In this document: positions 35,010 to 44,163 of the stretch, in pieces
Layout of the letters: each line of letters opens with the position of its first letter
Position numbering within the stretch: position 1 is the stretch's first letter
Source of the DNA: JADZAI01 sp964390465
GTDB lineage: Bacteria > Pseudomonadota > Alphaproteobacteria > Micropepsales > Micropepsaceae
DNA: 64,000 nucleotides
Assembly (NCBI GenBank): GCA_964390465.1
Contig: CAYMIJ010000002.1
Coordinates: forward strand, 1 to 64,000
Direction: 5' to 3'
The notes under the pieces: generated by a model
The model's input: only the letters and a program-made list of their open reading frames with translations
What the model was told of the DNA's origin: nothing
The model's database searches: none
Translations under genes and position numbers: made by a program

Positions 35010-38000
35010 TTATTGCGCTGCGGCCTGTTGGGGCGGTGAAGCTGGCTTCCAGTTGGCAACGCGTTCAGCGACCGTCGCCACCTCGGCGCTCTTGCCTTCC
35101 CGGATCAACTGACGGGCGAGAGAGGCCCGGCGTGCAAACATGCTTGCCGCCAAGTGTGCTTCTGTTCCGTCAGCAAGGCCACTGATCTCGGCCTGACGGG
35201 CCGCTATGCCGTAATAATAGAGTGCCTTCACCGGATCCTTGGCCTGCCCACGCTCTCCGTAAAGGCAGAACCTTCCCATCGTGGTCGATGAGAAAGTCGA
35301 ACCCTGTTCGGCGGCCATCTCATGAATCTTGATCGCGCCGGGTTCGTCCTTGGCAATAATCTCCTGACCATCTTCGGACTTAATGCCATCCAGCATGGCC
35401 CCGGCCAGAAGATCAGAGGCATCAGGCACACCCATTGAGGACGCCTTGCGCACAAGATCATAGCCAAGACGCAACTCATCTGCGCTTGGCTTGTCCTTCA
35501 GGGCCGTCAGGTAAAAGCCAAGATAGTAGACGCCGCCGGGATAGTTGGCATCGACCGCAATCTGCAATTCCTTGCGTCCATCATCTTCCTTGCCCTGCGC
35601 AAGAAGCGCGCGGCCCAGCTGCATATGCAGGCGCGGCTCATTGGGAGACGAGGCCAACGCATCGCGGCAGGCGGTTTCGGCTTCAGGAGCTGTCATGTCT
35701 TTTTCGCGCACGCCGCGTGAAACCGCCTGCGGATCAGAGATATAGGCGGCCAACCGGTCACAGGCATGCATGACCGAGTCATAGACCCTGACCTCAGCAT
35801 CCGGCTGGAGGAAATTGTCGCGCCGATCGGAAGCCGATAGTGGCTTGGAGACCGTCATCGGCGCCCATGACAACATCTCTTTCAGCATCTTTGCGTCATC
35901 GGCTTTCAGCTGGCCGAGCGTCACCGGTCCTGTTGTTGGCGTATTGGCAAAGCCCTTTTCAGGCAGCTGCCAGATATAAAGCCGGTCATCGTCGCTGCCT
36001 GCCGCGATACGTTTGGCATCGGGGCTGAACTCAACGAAGCGGAACGGTTCACCAGGCCCCGTGAAGGTCATCAATTCAGCGCCGGTGCTGGCATCCCAGA
36101 TTTTGACCGTGCCATCAAAACTGGCTGAAACGATACGCTGCCCATCTGCGCTATAGGATGACCACATGGCGAAATCGTCATGACCGTTCATCAGAAGGAC
36201 CGGTGTGCCGGTGCTGGCATTGAAGGTGCGTATCGTCCGGTCACTGGACGTGGTCATTACAAATTGACTGTCCGGCGAGAAACCAACCGAGTTGATGCTG
36301 CTGTGGTCCTCGCGTCTCTGGACAAGCAGACGCCCTTTTTCGAAATCCCACACATAGACGGTGCCATCAGGCGCACCACCAGCGACCAGCTTTCCGTCCG
36401 GGCTGACCGCGACATTGAAGAACCGCACATTGGCCGCAACGAATGAGCGCAGCGGCTTGGCATCTGTGGCCTGAAGATCGAACACGGCGATCCCGGCATT
36501 GTAGGCGACCAGAACATACTTGCCGTCCGGTGTGACCTGCAGGGCGCTGCCATATTCAAGACCACCGTCCTCCATCTTGCCGATCATGCTGACCGGATCG
36601 CCGGTCTGGGTTCGCCAAAGGCGCACACGACCTTCGCTATCGGTTGTGACAATGCGCATTCCGTCTGGCGTGAAGGTCGCCGCATTCACCGACGGGCTGC
36701 CATACTGGTCATTCGCTTCAGGAATGGAGAACTCAGGATGGCCGGTGCTGACATCCGACATCACCGCCTTGCCATCCTGCGAGGCGGAAAGGACATATTG
36801 CCCATCCCGGCTCCAGCTCAGCGAAGTGAAGTCGCTCTCGTGAACAACTCTGGCGCTCTCCGGTGTCAGTCCATCAACGGACCAGACCGTGACATTGCCG
36901 TCTTCGAGCGCGGCCGCGACGAAATTGCCATCGGGGCTGAGGCCCTGTCCTTCAATGGCGCCTTTTGGCGAGCGGAATACGCGAAGGGTTGCGCCTGTAT
37001 CAACGTCCCACAGGCGCAGCGTATTGTCGCCGGATGCCGTCAGTATCCGTTTGCCATCGCGTGACTTCTTCAGCTGGCGAACCTCGAAGGTATGACCCTT
37101 GAACGTCTTGATGATCGAACGATCGCTTCGTGAAACCTGCACGATGTCGCGGCCAGATGTATAAATCAGGCTCTGATTGTCATTCGAGAACACAGCCTTC
37201 TTGATGTATATGCCATTGAGAGAAATGGTCTGAAGCGGCGCGCCGGTCGCATCATACAAATCAATCCAGCCGCCGCCCAGAAGAGCGATCTCCTGCCCGT
37301 CAGGTGAAACGACAATCTCTTCAATGCTCGAAGCACTCTCGGCCGATCCGTGATAAATGACGGTGCGCTGGGTGTGAGTGCTCAGGTCCCAGATTACGGC
37401 TTTGCCAGCGCTGTCGCCTGTGACGGCGATCGACGCATTGCCAGCGATGCCGATGGCAATAACCGCCCTGTCGTGGCCGGCCTGAGAAGGATAGATCGTG
37501 TGCGAGTCGGCTGCGATAAAGTGGACCGCGCCATTCTCATCGCCCACCACAATTTCACGCCCGGATTCATCTATGTCACCGGCGGACGGCATGGCGGGAA
37601 AGGTAAAAGCCTCACCAAGGCGCTGATAATCAGAGGTCTGATAGATCTCCAGTGTCTTGTCGTCATAGAGCGCTGCAAGATACTTGTCTTCCTTATCGGC
37701 AAACCCGGCGATGAAGCCGAACTTATCGTTGCCGAACGAGGTCACTTCTGCGCCAGTCATGGTGTCCCAGACTGTAAGCTGCCGGTTGTCGTTACCGGTC
37801 ATGATCCGCGTGGACGTGGCGTTGAATTCGACGTCACGCAGATTGTTGTCTGCTGATGTCAGCACGGTGACGATCGTATCGTTTGACGCGGCATGCTGGA
37901 GAGCTGCGATAGAGGCAGCCGGAAGCTCGCCACCGGCCTGCTGGGCGATGCGGACAGATTCAACGGCCAGCGCCAGCGCCTGTTCGGAATAGCCGCTCTT

Positions 38001-40298
38001 GGAGGCCAGATAAGACTGTCGTGCGACCAGTTCCGCCGAGCCGCGTTGTGTTTCGTGGAGTAGTGTTTCCGCCTGTGCTTCGGCGGTTTTGGCGCGTGCG
38101 CTTTCTTCTTCCGCAATCTGACTTTGCTGGCGCGCAAACAGGCCCAACACGCCCGCGCCGACGGCCAGCACCGCCATCACGGCCGCGACGGCGGTCAGGA
38201 TACGGAACCGCCTGTTGCGCTTGGTGGCAGATGCTTTCTCACTTTCGGCGATGAACTCTTTGAGACTGCCGGGCAGCTCGTCGTCCCATTTACCGACAAG
38301 ATCCTTGCCTTCTTCCAGCGACAAGCCGTCGAGAAGACGCGCGGATTTATCTTCGCTGGCAGCGGCGCGCCACAGCAACTCGTCTTCTTCAAGGCGCGTG
38401 CGGGTTTCAAGGTCGCGCCTGTCGCGGTTGATCTGTTCACGGGCGCGTGTCCAGTGATTGATCAGCGCTTCGTGCGCCACCCGCACCCGCGCTTCACCGC
38501 CGTCGCCATCGGCAATCAGAAGACGAGCCGCAGGATGCAGGAAGGCATCGACGAGACTGCGCTTGGCAGAACCGCCAGGAAAGGTCGACAGGGGCGCGGT
38601 GCGTGCTGTGGCGTTCTGATCTCGGTCGCTGTCAACCGTGACAAGTGCACGGAGCACGACGGGCAGCGCTGCCTGCACATCATCGGGCAGCCCGGCCAGA
38701 ATCTCGTCGGCGCGGGTCGCGATCGCGCCCTTGATGCCGCCAAGCGCCTGATAGGTGTCGTAGGTGAGGCTCGAACCGCGCGCCTTTTCGATATCGGCCT
38801 TGTAAAGCGCATCCAGCACGAATGACACCAGCGGCAGCGAGCCGGGGTCTCGTGCCGCTTCTTCTGCGATCACCGCATCGAGGCCGATCTTTGATTCAGG
38901 ATGATCTTCAAAATTGAGACCGGCCACGGCTGCGGGACGGCGGATCATTTCAGCCAGCTCGGCCTGGGTGGGCGGCAGGAGATCCATGCGCCCCAAACCT
39001 TCGGCCAACGCGACCAGCTCGGGTGCTGCCGCGGCCTTGTGCCAGAAGTCCGAACGCATCGTGGCGACGATCCAGACCAAGCCGGACTTCGCCAGCATCG
39101 ACACAAGGCGGATGAAGCTGTTGCGCTCTTCGGTCGAGATGCTGCTGTCGGTGAAGATCTCTTCAAGCTGATCAAGAACCAGCGCCAGCTTGACCTTTTC
39201 ATGCGCCATGATCGTACCGGCCTTGCGCGCGTCTTCAGCAATGCGCGCCAGTGCGGGTGTGAAGACGAAATCCGGATCGTCGATTGAGCGGCGCAATGCC
39301 TTTTCAAGCTGCTCTGGCGTCACGCCCGGCCCCAGAATCTCCGGTATCCCGAGGCCTTCTTTGACGCGGTTCTCCGTCAGCGCTTTTGTCAGCCCCATAA
39401 AGAGATTGCCGTCCGCATCACCCGGCTTCATCACAACGCGCCGCCACAGGCCGACACCATCGGCCACGCCGCGTGCAAACAGGTTGGGCAAAAGCCCTGC
39501 GCGCACCAAGGATGATTTGCCCGAGCCTGACGCACCCAAGACCAGCAGGAAGGCCTTGCCTTCGTTGGCGTTGCGAACGATCTGTTCGACCGCCTTCAGC
39601 TGTGCTGCGCCGCGTCCGAAAAAGATAGGGGCGTGTTCGAACTCGAACGAGGAAAGACCACGGAAGGGCGACTGCAACCAGGTCGCCTTGGTGTCCTGAC
39701 CCGCTTCGATGCGACCTTTTTCAATCCGTGCACGGATGAGCTGGCGCAGATGCGCCTCAAGCATGTCGCCGAAATCTTCCAGATCATCAAAGCCGTGATA
39801 GGCGGAAAGGAACACACCGCCTGCCTGGAAATAGCGCGACCAGAAGGTTTCCAGCGCGCTCCACTGGCCCTCGGCCAGCTGTTTCTTCTGCGGGTCGCGC
39901 AGCGAAATCTGCGGTTCGCGGTTCGAGCGATAAACCAGAAGATCTGGTGCGCCCTTGGCCTTGTTGGCGGCCAGCGCATCTTCATATTCCCATTCGGTGC
40001 CGGTGACCGGCGCTCGCCCATCAATGCCGCGATATTCCCGCCCGCCAGATGTGACTGGCAGCGGTGTGCCAAGGCGCGACCACAAGATCAGCACCACAAT
40101 GTCAGACTGGCTGGGCGGGGCGATCACATCCTGAAAGTGCCCGGTTGCGAGCATCGCCTCGTGTTCCCACAGATAGGCCGAAATATCGAAGAAGCGTGCG
40201 AATTCCTTTTTCAGGCTCTCAACCACCAGCGCCGCACGCCGACGCTCTGCCGACACGTCGCCGGGGGAGGAGATGAAAATACGAAGGGGCTTCGGCAT
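35010..40298 (-). CDS. Giant DUF4062-STAND NTPase-WD40-Sel1 protein
   Basis: A 1762-residue protein. Residues 1-195 are a DUF4062 (TIR-related) domain: LRIFISSPGDVSAERR, AYLWEHE, SDIVVLILWSRLGTPL, GTEWEYEDAL. Residues about 212-640 are a STAND NTPase of the novel-STAND1 kind, with FRGLSSFEFEHAPIFFGR, Walker A GASGSGKSS (255-263) and Walker B LALVLDQLEEIF (about 371-382). One transmembrane helix is at about 699-721, then a coiled coil, then many WD40 blades (about 800-1480; repeated F/V-SPDG and LRLWDVDTG motifs). Sel1/TPR-like repeats close the chain (GVYYLGFYLTAL, YYYGIAARQAE). ATG 40298 precedes MPKPLRIF. STAND proteins are ligand-triggered oligomeric switches. Confidence 0.9.
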   Translation of the reverse strand: MPKPLRIFISSPGDVSAERRRAALVVESLKKEFARFFDISAYLWEHEAMLATGHFQDVIAPPSQSDIVVLILWSRLGTPLPVTSGGREYRGIDGRAPVTGTEWEYEDALAANKAKGAPDLLVYRSNREPQISLRDPQKKQLAEGQWSALETFWSRYFQAGGVFLSAYHGFDDLEDFGDMLEAHLRQLIRARIEKGRIEAGQDTKATWLQSPFRGLSSFEFEHAPIFFGRGAAQLKAVEQIVRNANEGKAFLLVLGASGSGKSSLVRAGLLPNLFARGVADGVGLWRRVVMKPGDADGNLFMGLTKALTENRVKEGLGIPEILGPGVTPEQLEKALRRSIDDPDFVFTPALARIAEDARKAGTIMAHEKVKLALVLDQLEEIFTDSSISTEERNSFIRLVSMLAKSGLVWIVATMRSDFWHKAAAAPELVALAEGLGRMDLLPPTQAELAEMIRRPAAVAGLNFEDHPESKIGLDAVIAEEAARDPGSLPLVSFVLDALYKADIEKARGSSLTYDTYQALGGIKGAIATRADEILAGLPDDVQAALPVVLRALVTVDSDRDQNATARTAPLSTFPGGSAKRSLVDAFLHPAARLLIADGDGGEARVRVAHEALINHWTRAREQINRDRRDLETRTRLEEDELLWRAAASEDKSARLLDGLSLEEGKDLVGKWDDELPGSLKEFIAESEKASATKRNRRFRILTAVAAVMAVLAVGAGVLGLFARQQSQIAEEESARAKTAEAQAETLLHETQRGSAELVARQSYLASKSGYSEQALALAVESVRIAQQAGGELPAASIAALQHAASNDTIVTVLTSADNNLRDVEFNATSTRIMTGNDNRQLTVWDTMTGAEVTSFGNDKFGFIAGFADKEDKYLAALYDDKTLEIYQTSDYQRLGEAFTFPAMPSAGDIDESGREIVVGDENGAVHFIAADSHTIYPSQAGHDRAVIAIGIAGNASIAVTGDSAGKAVIWDLSTHTQRTVIYHGSAESASSIEEIVVSPDGQEIALLGGGWIDLYDATGAPLQTISLNGIYIKKAVFSNDNQSLIYTSGRDIVQVSRSDRSIIKTFKGHTFEVRQLKKSRDGKRILTASGDNTLRLWDVDTGATLRVFRSPKGAIEGQGLSPDGNFVAAALEDGNVTVWSVDGLTPESARVVHESDFTSLSWSRDGQYVLSASQDGKAVMSDVSTGHPEFSIPEANDQYGSPSVNAATFTPDGMRIVTTDSEGRVRLWRTQTGDPVSMIGKMEDGGLEYGSALQVTPDGKYVLVAYNAGIAVFDLQATDAKPLRSFVAANVRFFNVAVSPDGKLVAGGAPDGTVYVWDFEKGRLLVQRREDHSSINSVGFSPDSQFVMTTSSDRTIRTFNASTGTPVLLMNGHDDFAMWSSYSADGQRIVSASFDGTVKIWDASTGAELMTFTGPGEPFRFVEFSPDAKRIAAGSDDDRLYIWQLPEKGFANTPTTGPVTLGQLKADDAKMLKEMLSWAPMTVSKPLSASDRRDNFLQPDAEVRVYDSVMHACDRLAAYISDPQAVSRGVREKDMTAPEAETACRDALASSPNEPRLHMQLGRALLAQGKEDDGRKELQIAVDANYPGGVYYLGFYLTALKDKPSADELRLGYDLVRKASSMGVPDASDLLAGAMLDGIKSEDGQEIIAKDEPGAIKIHEMAAEQGSTFSSTTMGRFCLYGERGQAKDPVKALYYYGIAARQAEISGLADGTEAHLAASMFARRASLARQLIREGKSAEVATVAERVANWKPASPPQQAAAQ

Positions 40299-40539
40299 TT
40301 CTGAAACCTTCAGGTCAAAGCAGCAGGCCGCGGGCGGTGGATCCGCCACACGGCCAGATATTTCCAGGCACTAGATAAAGGCGAACCCTTTGCGGCGGCA
40401 ACATGGCGTTTGAGGAAAACGAGTCAGGCAGGGACATTATGTCGCAGTCCGTGCGGCCAGCCGTTCAGCCGCCATACAGGAAGCAAGACCAAGGATGCGG
40501 GCCTGTTACGCAGTCATGCGTTCACTGATGGGGCCTTCC

Positions 40540-42021
40540 ATGAAGCTCATTTCCGGTCTTGCCGCCGCCACTGTTTCGCTTTTCGCCTTTATGGGCGCAG
40601 GGCCTTCATTCTCCAATCCCGGATCGTTCGATCTGGTCAGCACGGCCGAGGCCCGCACGCGCGTCTCGGTCAGCTTTGGCGTCTTCCAGGACCGCCTGGC
40701 ACCTTATGGCCGCTGGGTCCATCACGGACGCTATGGCCAGATCTGGGTGCCCGCTCGCCAGCGTCGAGGCTGGCGGCCCTATTCGGTCGGGCATTGGGTG
40801 ATGACCAGCGACTATGGCTGGATGTGGGCCAGTGACGAACCATGGGGCTGGGCCACCTATCACTACGGTGCCTGGGACTATGATGAAGATTATGGCTGGT
40901 ACTGGGTACCCGGTTATGTCTGGGGTCCGGCCTGGGTGACGTGGTCAGACCGCGGCGACTATATGGGCTGGGCCCCTATTCCTGCCGGTTATCTGTGGGG
41001 TGATGCTTTTGACGATTTCTTCTATCGCCGACCGGTGATTGAAATCAGTGTTGATTTCGCCTGGTGCTACACCCCGACGCGATATGTCGGCCATCGTGAC
41101 CAGTATGACTATGTCGTGCCGGTGGAACAGAACACCACCATCATCCAGAACAATACAACGGTGGTGAACAACATCACCAATGTCACCAACGTCACGAATA
41201 ACATCACCAATCTGACCATCGTCGACAATCGGGTGGTGAACGAGGGCATCTCGGTTGATGTTGTGAATGCCGTTGCTGAAGCGCCGGTGCAGATCGTTTC
41301 GGTGGCAGATGCGGCGGCGCCCCCTTCGACGGACGGGGCGGATGATCGCGGTGTCGTGGAAATCTATCGCCCGGTGGATGTGCCGCTGAGCGCTGATCCT
41401 GCCGTGATCGAGGCCGCCTCTGACGCGCAGGTAGCAGCAGCGCGTGCGGCGGGTGGTGATCCGGAAGCGCCCGCTGAAACGCTCGCGCGTCCTGAAGCGG
41501 TTGTCACCGCTCCGGAAAACGCGCCGGTTGATCTGGACGCTGCTTACACACCGCCGCCTGTGCCGGTCGCAGAAGTTGCGCTGCCTGCTCCGGAAGCAGC
41601 GCCTCTGCCAGCGCCCATCGATCCGCCTGCTGAAACCCTGCGCCCAGAACCTGCCGTGGAAGCTGTCAGGGAGCAGCCGGTGGATATGGCGCCGGTTCAG
41701 GACGCATTGCCGCCGGTTGAGCCACCGCCCGCGCCGCCTGTCGACGTCATCCCGGAACAGCCGGTTGCGCCCGTGGAGCCAACCTATGAACCGCTCCCGG
41801 TTGAGCGGTCTTACGAGGCCCCGTCCGAGCCAGTCTATGAAGCCCCGGCAGATGCGCCACCACCGCCGGCGGAACCAGCTTATGAACCACCGCCTGCTGC
41901 TGAAGAGCCGCCACCGCCCGCCCCCGTAGAGGAGCCACCCCCGCCCCCTGTGGCTGAGCCAACCCCTCCGCCTCCACCACCCCCCGCACCGGTGGAGGAG
42001 GAGCAGGCCAAGCCGAAATAA
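40540..42021 (+). CDS. Secreted DUF6600-type protein with Asn/Thr-rich and Pro-rich regions
   Basis: A 493-residue exported protein. A signal peptide (MKLISGLAAATVSLFAFMGA) precedes an aromatic domain (residues about 40-200) with many Trp/Tyr/Gly motifs, such as LAPYGRWVHHGRYGQIWVP, YGWMWASDEPWGWATYHYG and WGPAWVTW, as in DUF6600. Next comes NTTIIQNNTTVVNNITNV and similar Asn/Thr/Val repeats. The last 240 residues are Pro/Glu/Ala-rich with runs of Pro, a likely periplasm- or wall-spanning stalk. ATGs at 40495 and 40519 are possible earlier starts, but the signal peptide begins at 40540. A terminator follows. Confidence 0.8.
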   Translation: MKLISGLAAATVSLFAFMGAGPSFSNPGSFDLVSTAEARTRVSVSFGVFQDRLAPYGRWVHHGRYGQIWVPARQRRGWRPYSVGHWVMTSDYGWMWASDEPWGWATYHYGAWDYDEDYGWYWVPGYVWGPAWVTWSDRGDYMGWAPIPAGYLWGDAFDDFFYRRPVIEISVDFAWCYTPTRYVGHRDQYDYVVPVEQNTTIIQNNTTVVNNITNVTNVTNNITNLTIVDNRVVNEGISVDVVNAVAEAPVQIVSVADAAAPPSTDGADDRGVVEIYRPVDVPLSADPAVIEAASDAQVAAARAAGGDPEAPAETLARPEAVVTAPENAPVDLDAAYTPPPVPVAEVALPAPEAAPLPAPIDPPAETLRPEPAVEAVREQPVDMAPVQDALPPVEPPPAPPVDVIPEQPVAPVEPTYEPLPVERSYEAPSEPVYEAPADAPPPPAEPAYEPPPAAEEPPPPAPVEEPPPPPVAEPTPPPPPPPAPVEEEQAKPK

Positions 42022-42036
42022 CGGCGTGGCCAGAAC

Positions 42037-42068
42037 AAAGCCCCGGAGCAGACAGCTTCGGGGCTTTT
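42037..42068 (+). terminator. Terminator of the DUF6600 gene
   Basis: AAAGCCCCG and CGGGGCTTT form the stem (extended by G-T, A-T and G-C pairs, loop CAGACAG), followed by TTGC. Confidence 0.82.
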
Positions 42069-42115
42069 GCTATGGGGGCGTGCGGGCCGGCCTCAGCCAA
42101 CCCCTTTGAGCGGGA

Positions 42116-42829
42116 TTATGAAGACCGACTGGACCGCGGGCTGTTCGCCTTGCGCGCCGACATTGTCAGATAGGACAGACGGTCGAGCAGTTTGCCCGCC
42201 ATGTCCATGACAGCGGCGTGGCGGTGCTCAGCGGGCACATCATGGAAAACCTGACGGTTATTGACCAGCGCCGCGAAGCCCTGGACCACTGAAACGCTCA
42301 GCAGCATGTCAGGGCTCGCCACATCCGCGATGCCTAATCCGGCTCCGGTCGCGCGGTTGAGCAGAGCCATGTATTCGCCAACAGACTCAATAAAAGCTTC
42401 AACCAGTTCCGGGTCGTCACGATTGACCAGGCTGAGGCGGCTCATCACGTCGGTAAGGCCCGGATGGCTGATCATGTAATCAATCTGCGCCATGCCATGC
42501 GCCTTCATCTGCGCCGCCAGATCAGGCCCGGCCGCCGCGATATACTTGCGTGTCAATGTCAGGCGCTCGCGGATGGCCTGCGCTGCCAGCGCGGTCAAAA
42601 GGCCCGCTTTATCAGAAAAATGATGGGCCGGAGCGCCGTGGCTGACCCCTGCCTTGCGGGCTGCTTCACGCAGTGTGAAGCCATCTGCGCCTTGTGTTTC
42701 CACAAGCTCACGGGCGGCTTCGATCAGCGCGTGACGCAGATTGCCATGATGATAGGTCGCGCGGCCAAACGTGTTGGGCTTTTTCGAGACCCGGCGTTTT
42801 TTTGCTGCCGAAATAACTGTCACCGTCAT
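42116..42829 (-). CDS. TetR-family transcriptional regulator
   Basis: A 237-residue regulator. The N-terminal HTH is ATYHHGNLRHALIEAARELVE then FTLREAARKAGVSHGAPAHHF, the subgroup that carries a WHG-type ligand-binding C-terminal domain. A basic leader (KKRRVSKK) precedes it. Its ATG overlaps the stop of the EEP nuclease gene (ATGA), so the two are one operon, and it may regulate that operon or the divergent aldehyde dehydrogenase. Confidence 0.9.
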   Translation of the reverse strand: MTVTVISAAKKRRVSKKPNTFGRATYHHGNLRHALIEAARELVETQGADGFTLREAARKAGVSHGAPAHHFSDKAGLLTALAAQAIRERLTLTRKYIAAAGPDLAAQMKAHGMAQIDYMISHPGLTDVMSRLSLVNRDDPELVEAFIESVGEYMALLNRATGAGLGIADVASPDMLLSVSVVQGFAALVNNRQVFHDVPAEHRHAAVMDMAGKLLDRLSYLTMSARKANSPRSSRSS

Positions 42830-44037
42830 GATGTTCTGTCTGGCGATGCCAGAGCCTCCAAATCCAAGTCCACATACAGGCAGGCATGGTCTGATGCTGC
42901 CATGGCGCGCGGCGGCGCTTTTGCGCCCCAGAACGCCTGACCCGATCGATTAAGCCCACAGCGCTGTGCAGCCCGGCGCACATCGGGCGAGACGAGCAGG
43001 TAGTCGATCTGCCCGCGCCTGACGCTGCCGTCGCGTTCTTCTATGTGGGTAAAAGATTGCGCCTTTCCAAGACTGTCGGCAAGGATATTGGAAAGGCCTG
43101 TGTCAACAAGCAGCGGGTCGATTGATGTGAGGCGGCCTTCGAGATGGCGACCATTGGCACCATTACGGTCCGGTGTTTCGTTGAGGTCGCCCGCCACGAT
43201 AACACGAAACGGCTTGCCATCGCGGCTATAGCGGGCGGCTATGATGCGCGCGATTTCAGCGGATTGCCTCAACCGTTTTCCATCCGTTTCGGATTCGGTT
43301 TCAGGTGTGCCGCGCTTGGATTTAAGATGTGTGACCAGAATGGCGAGGGCGCCCTTTCCATCTGGCAGATCGACCATCACCTCCAGACAGTCACGGTTGA
43401 ACAGCCGGGCCTTGCTGCGTCCGCTGGGCCTTACTTCTGCGGGGTCTGGCGTGAAGACATTGGTGCGCAGGGCTCCGACAGGGTGTTTTGACATCAGCCC
43501 GACATCAATACCGCGCGTGTCATTGCCCTCGATCAGCACGGCATAAGGATAAAGGCCGCTGAGATATTCGCGATTGAATGTCTCCAGCGTCTGCCGGCTT
43601 TCAACCTCGCACAGGGCGATGATGTCGGCGTTCACCTTACGGATGACGCTGGCAATCGCCTTCACCTGATTGCCGGACAGTGTTTCGCCCTTCAGGCGGA
43701 TACCCCCGATCCAATCGCCGCGCCCGGTTATGGCCCTGTTGATCGAGACCGCAGGCGAGCGCTCATCGCCCTCGTTCTGGAAAAAGAAGAACCGTTGCGA
43801 GCGGGCTTCAGGCGAAGTCACGCGGGCGCATTGTATCTCCAGATACTGCCCCAGCTGATTGGTGTTGTAGGTGCTTAAAATCTCGTCAGTATTATAGCGT
43901 TTTGCATCGAGCAGTCGCTGAAGCTGGGCTGCCGCGCGCAAGGCTGCCGCAGCGACAGGATCACCCCCGTCCGTAAACAGGCGCGGGCGCGCAAACAGAT
44001 TTTCGACATTGAACGAGGCAATGCGCAGCATGGTCAT
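42826..44037 (-). CDS. Endonuclease/exonuclease/phosphatase (EEP) family protein
   Basis: A 403-residue metal-dependent phosphoesterase: SFNVENLF at the start, ALCEVESRQTLETFN with the metal-binding Glu, VTHLKSKRGT, GDLNETPD and a final SDHACLYVD with the catalytic His. Such enzymes cleave DNA, RNA or phosphoesters; the FNVENLF subgroup is often extracellular, but I see no signal peptide. ATG 44037 and ATG 44031 are both possible. It is divergent from the aldehyde dehydrogenase (127-base gap) and coupled to the TetR gene. Confidence 0.88.
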   Translation of the reverse strand: MTMLRIASFNVENLFARPRLFTDGGDPVAAAALRAAAQLQRLLDAKRYNTDEILSTYNTNQLGQYLEIQCARVTSPEARSQRFFFFQNEGDERSPAVSINRAITGRGDWIGGIRLKGETLSGNQVKAIASVIRKVNADIIALCEVESRQTLETFNREYLSGLYPYAVLIEGNDTRGIDVGLMSKHPVGALRTNVFTPDPAEVRPSGRSKARLFNRDCLEVMVDLPDGKGALAILVTHLKSKRGTPETESETDGKRLRQSAEIARIIAARYSRDGKPFRVIVAGDLNETPDRNGANGRHLEGRLTSIDPLLVDTGLSNILADSLGKAQSFTHIEERDGSVRRGQIDYLLVSPDVRRAAQRCGLNRSGQAFWGAKAPPRAMAASDHACLYVDLDLEALASPDRTS

Positions 44038-44163
44038 CAGGCTGCCAGCCTCGCCCCGTGCTGTGGTGCGGGTCAAGTGCGGTCGGTTTTCGAAATCGGC
44101 GCTTGCCTTTTGCGGCGGCGCGGAGATTCAATCACCAGACGCTATCTTCAAGAGGAACGGTTC

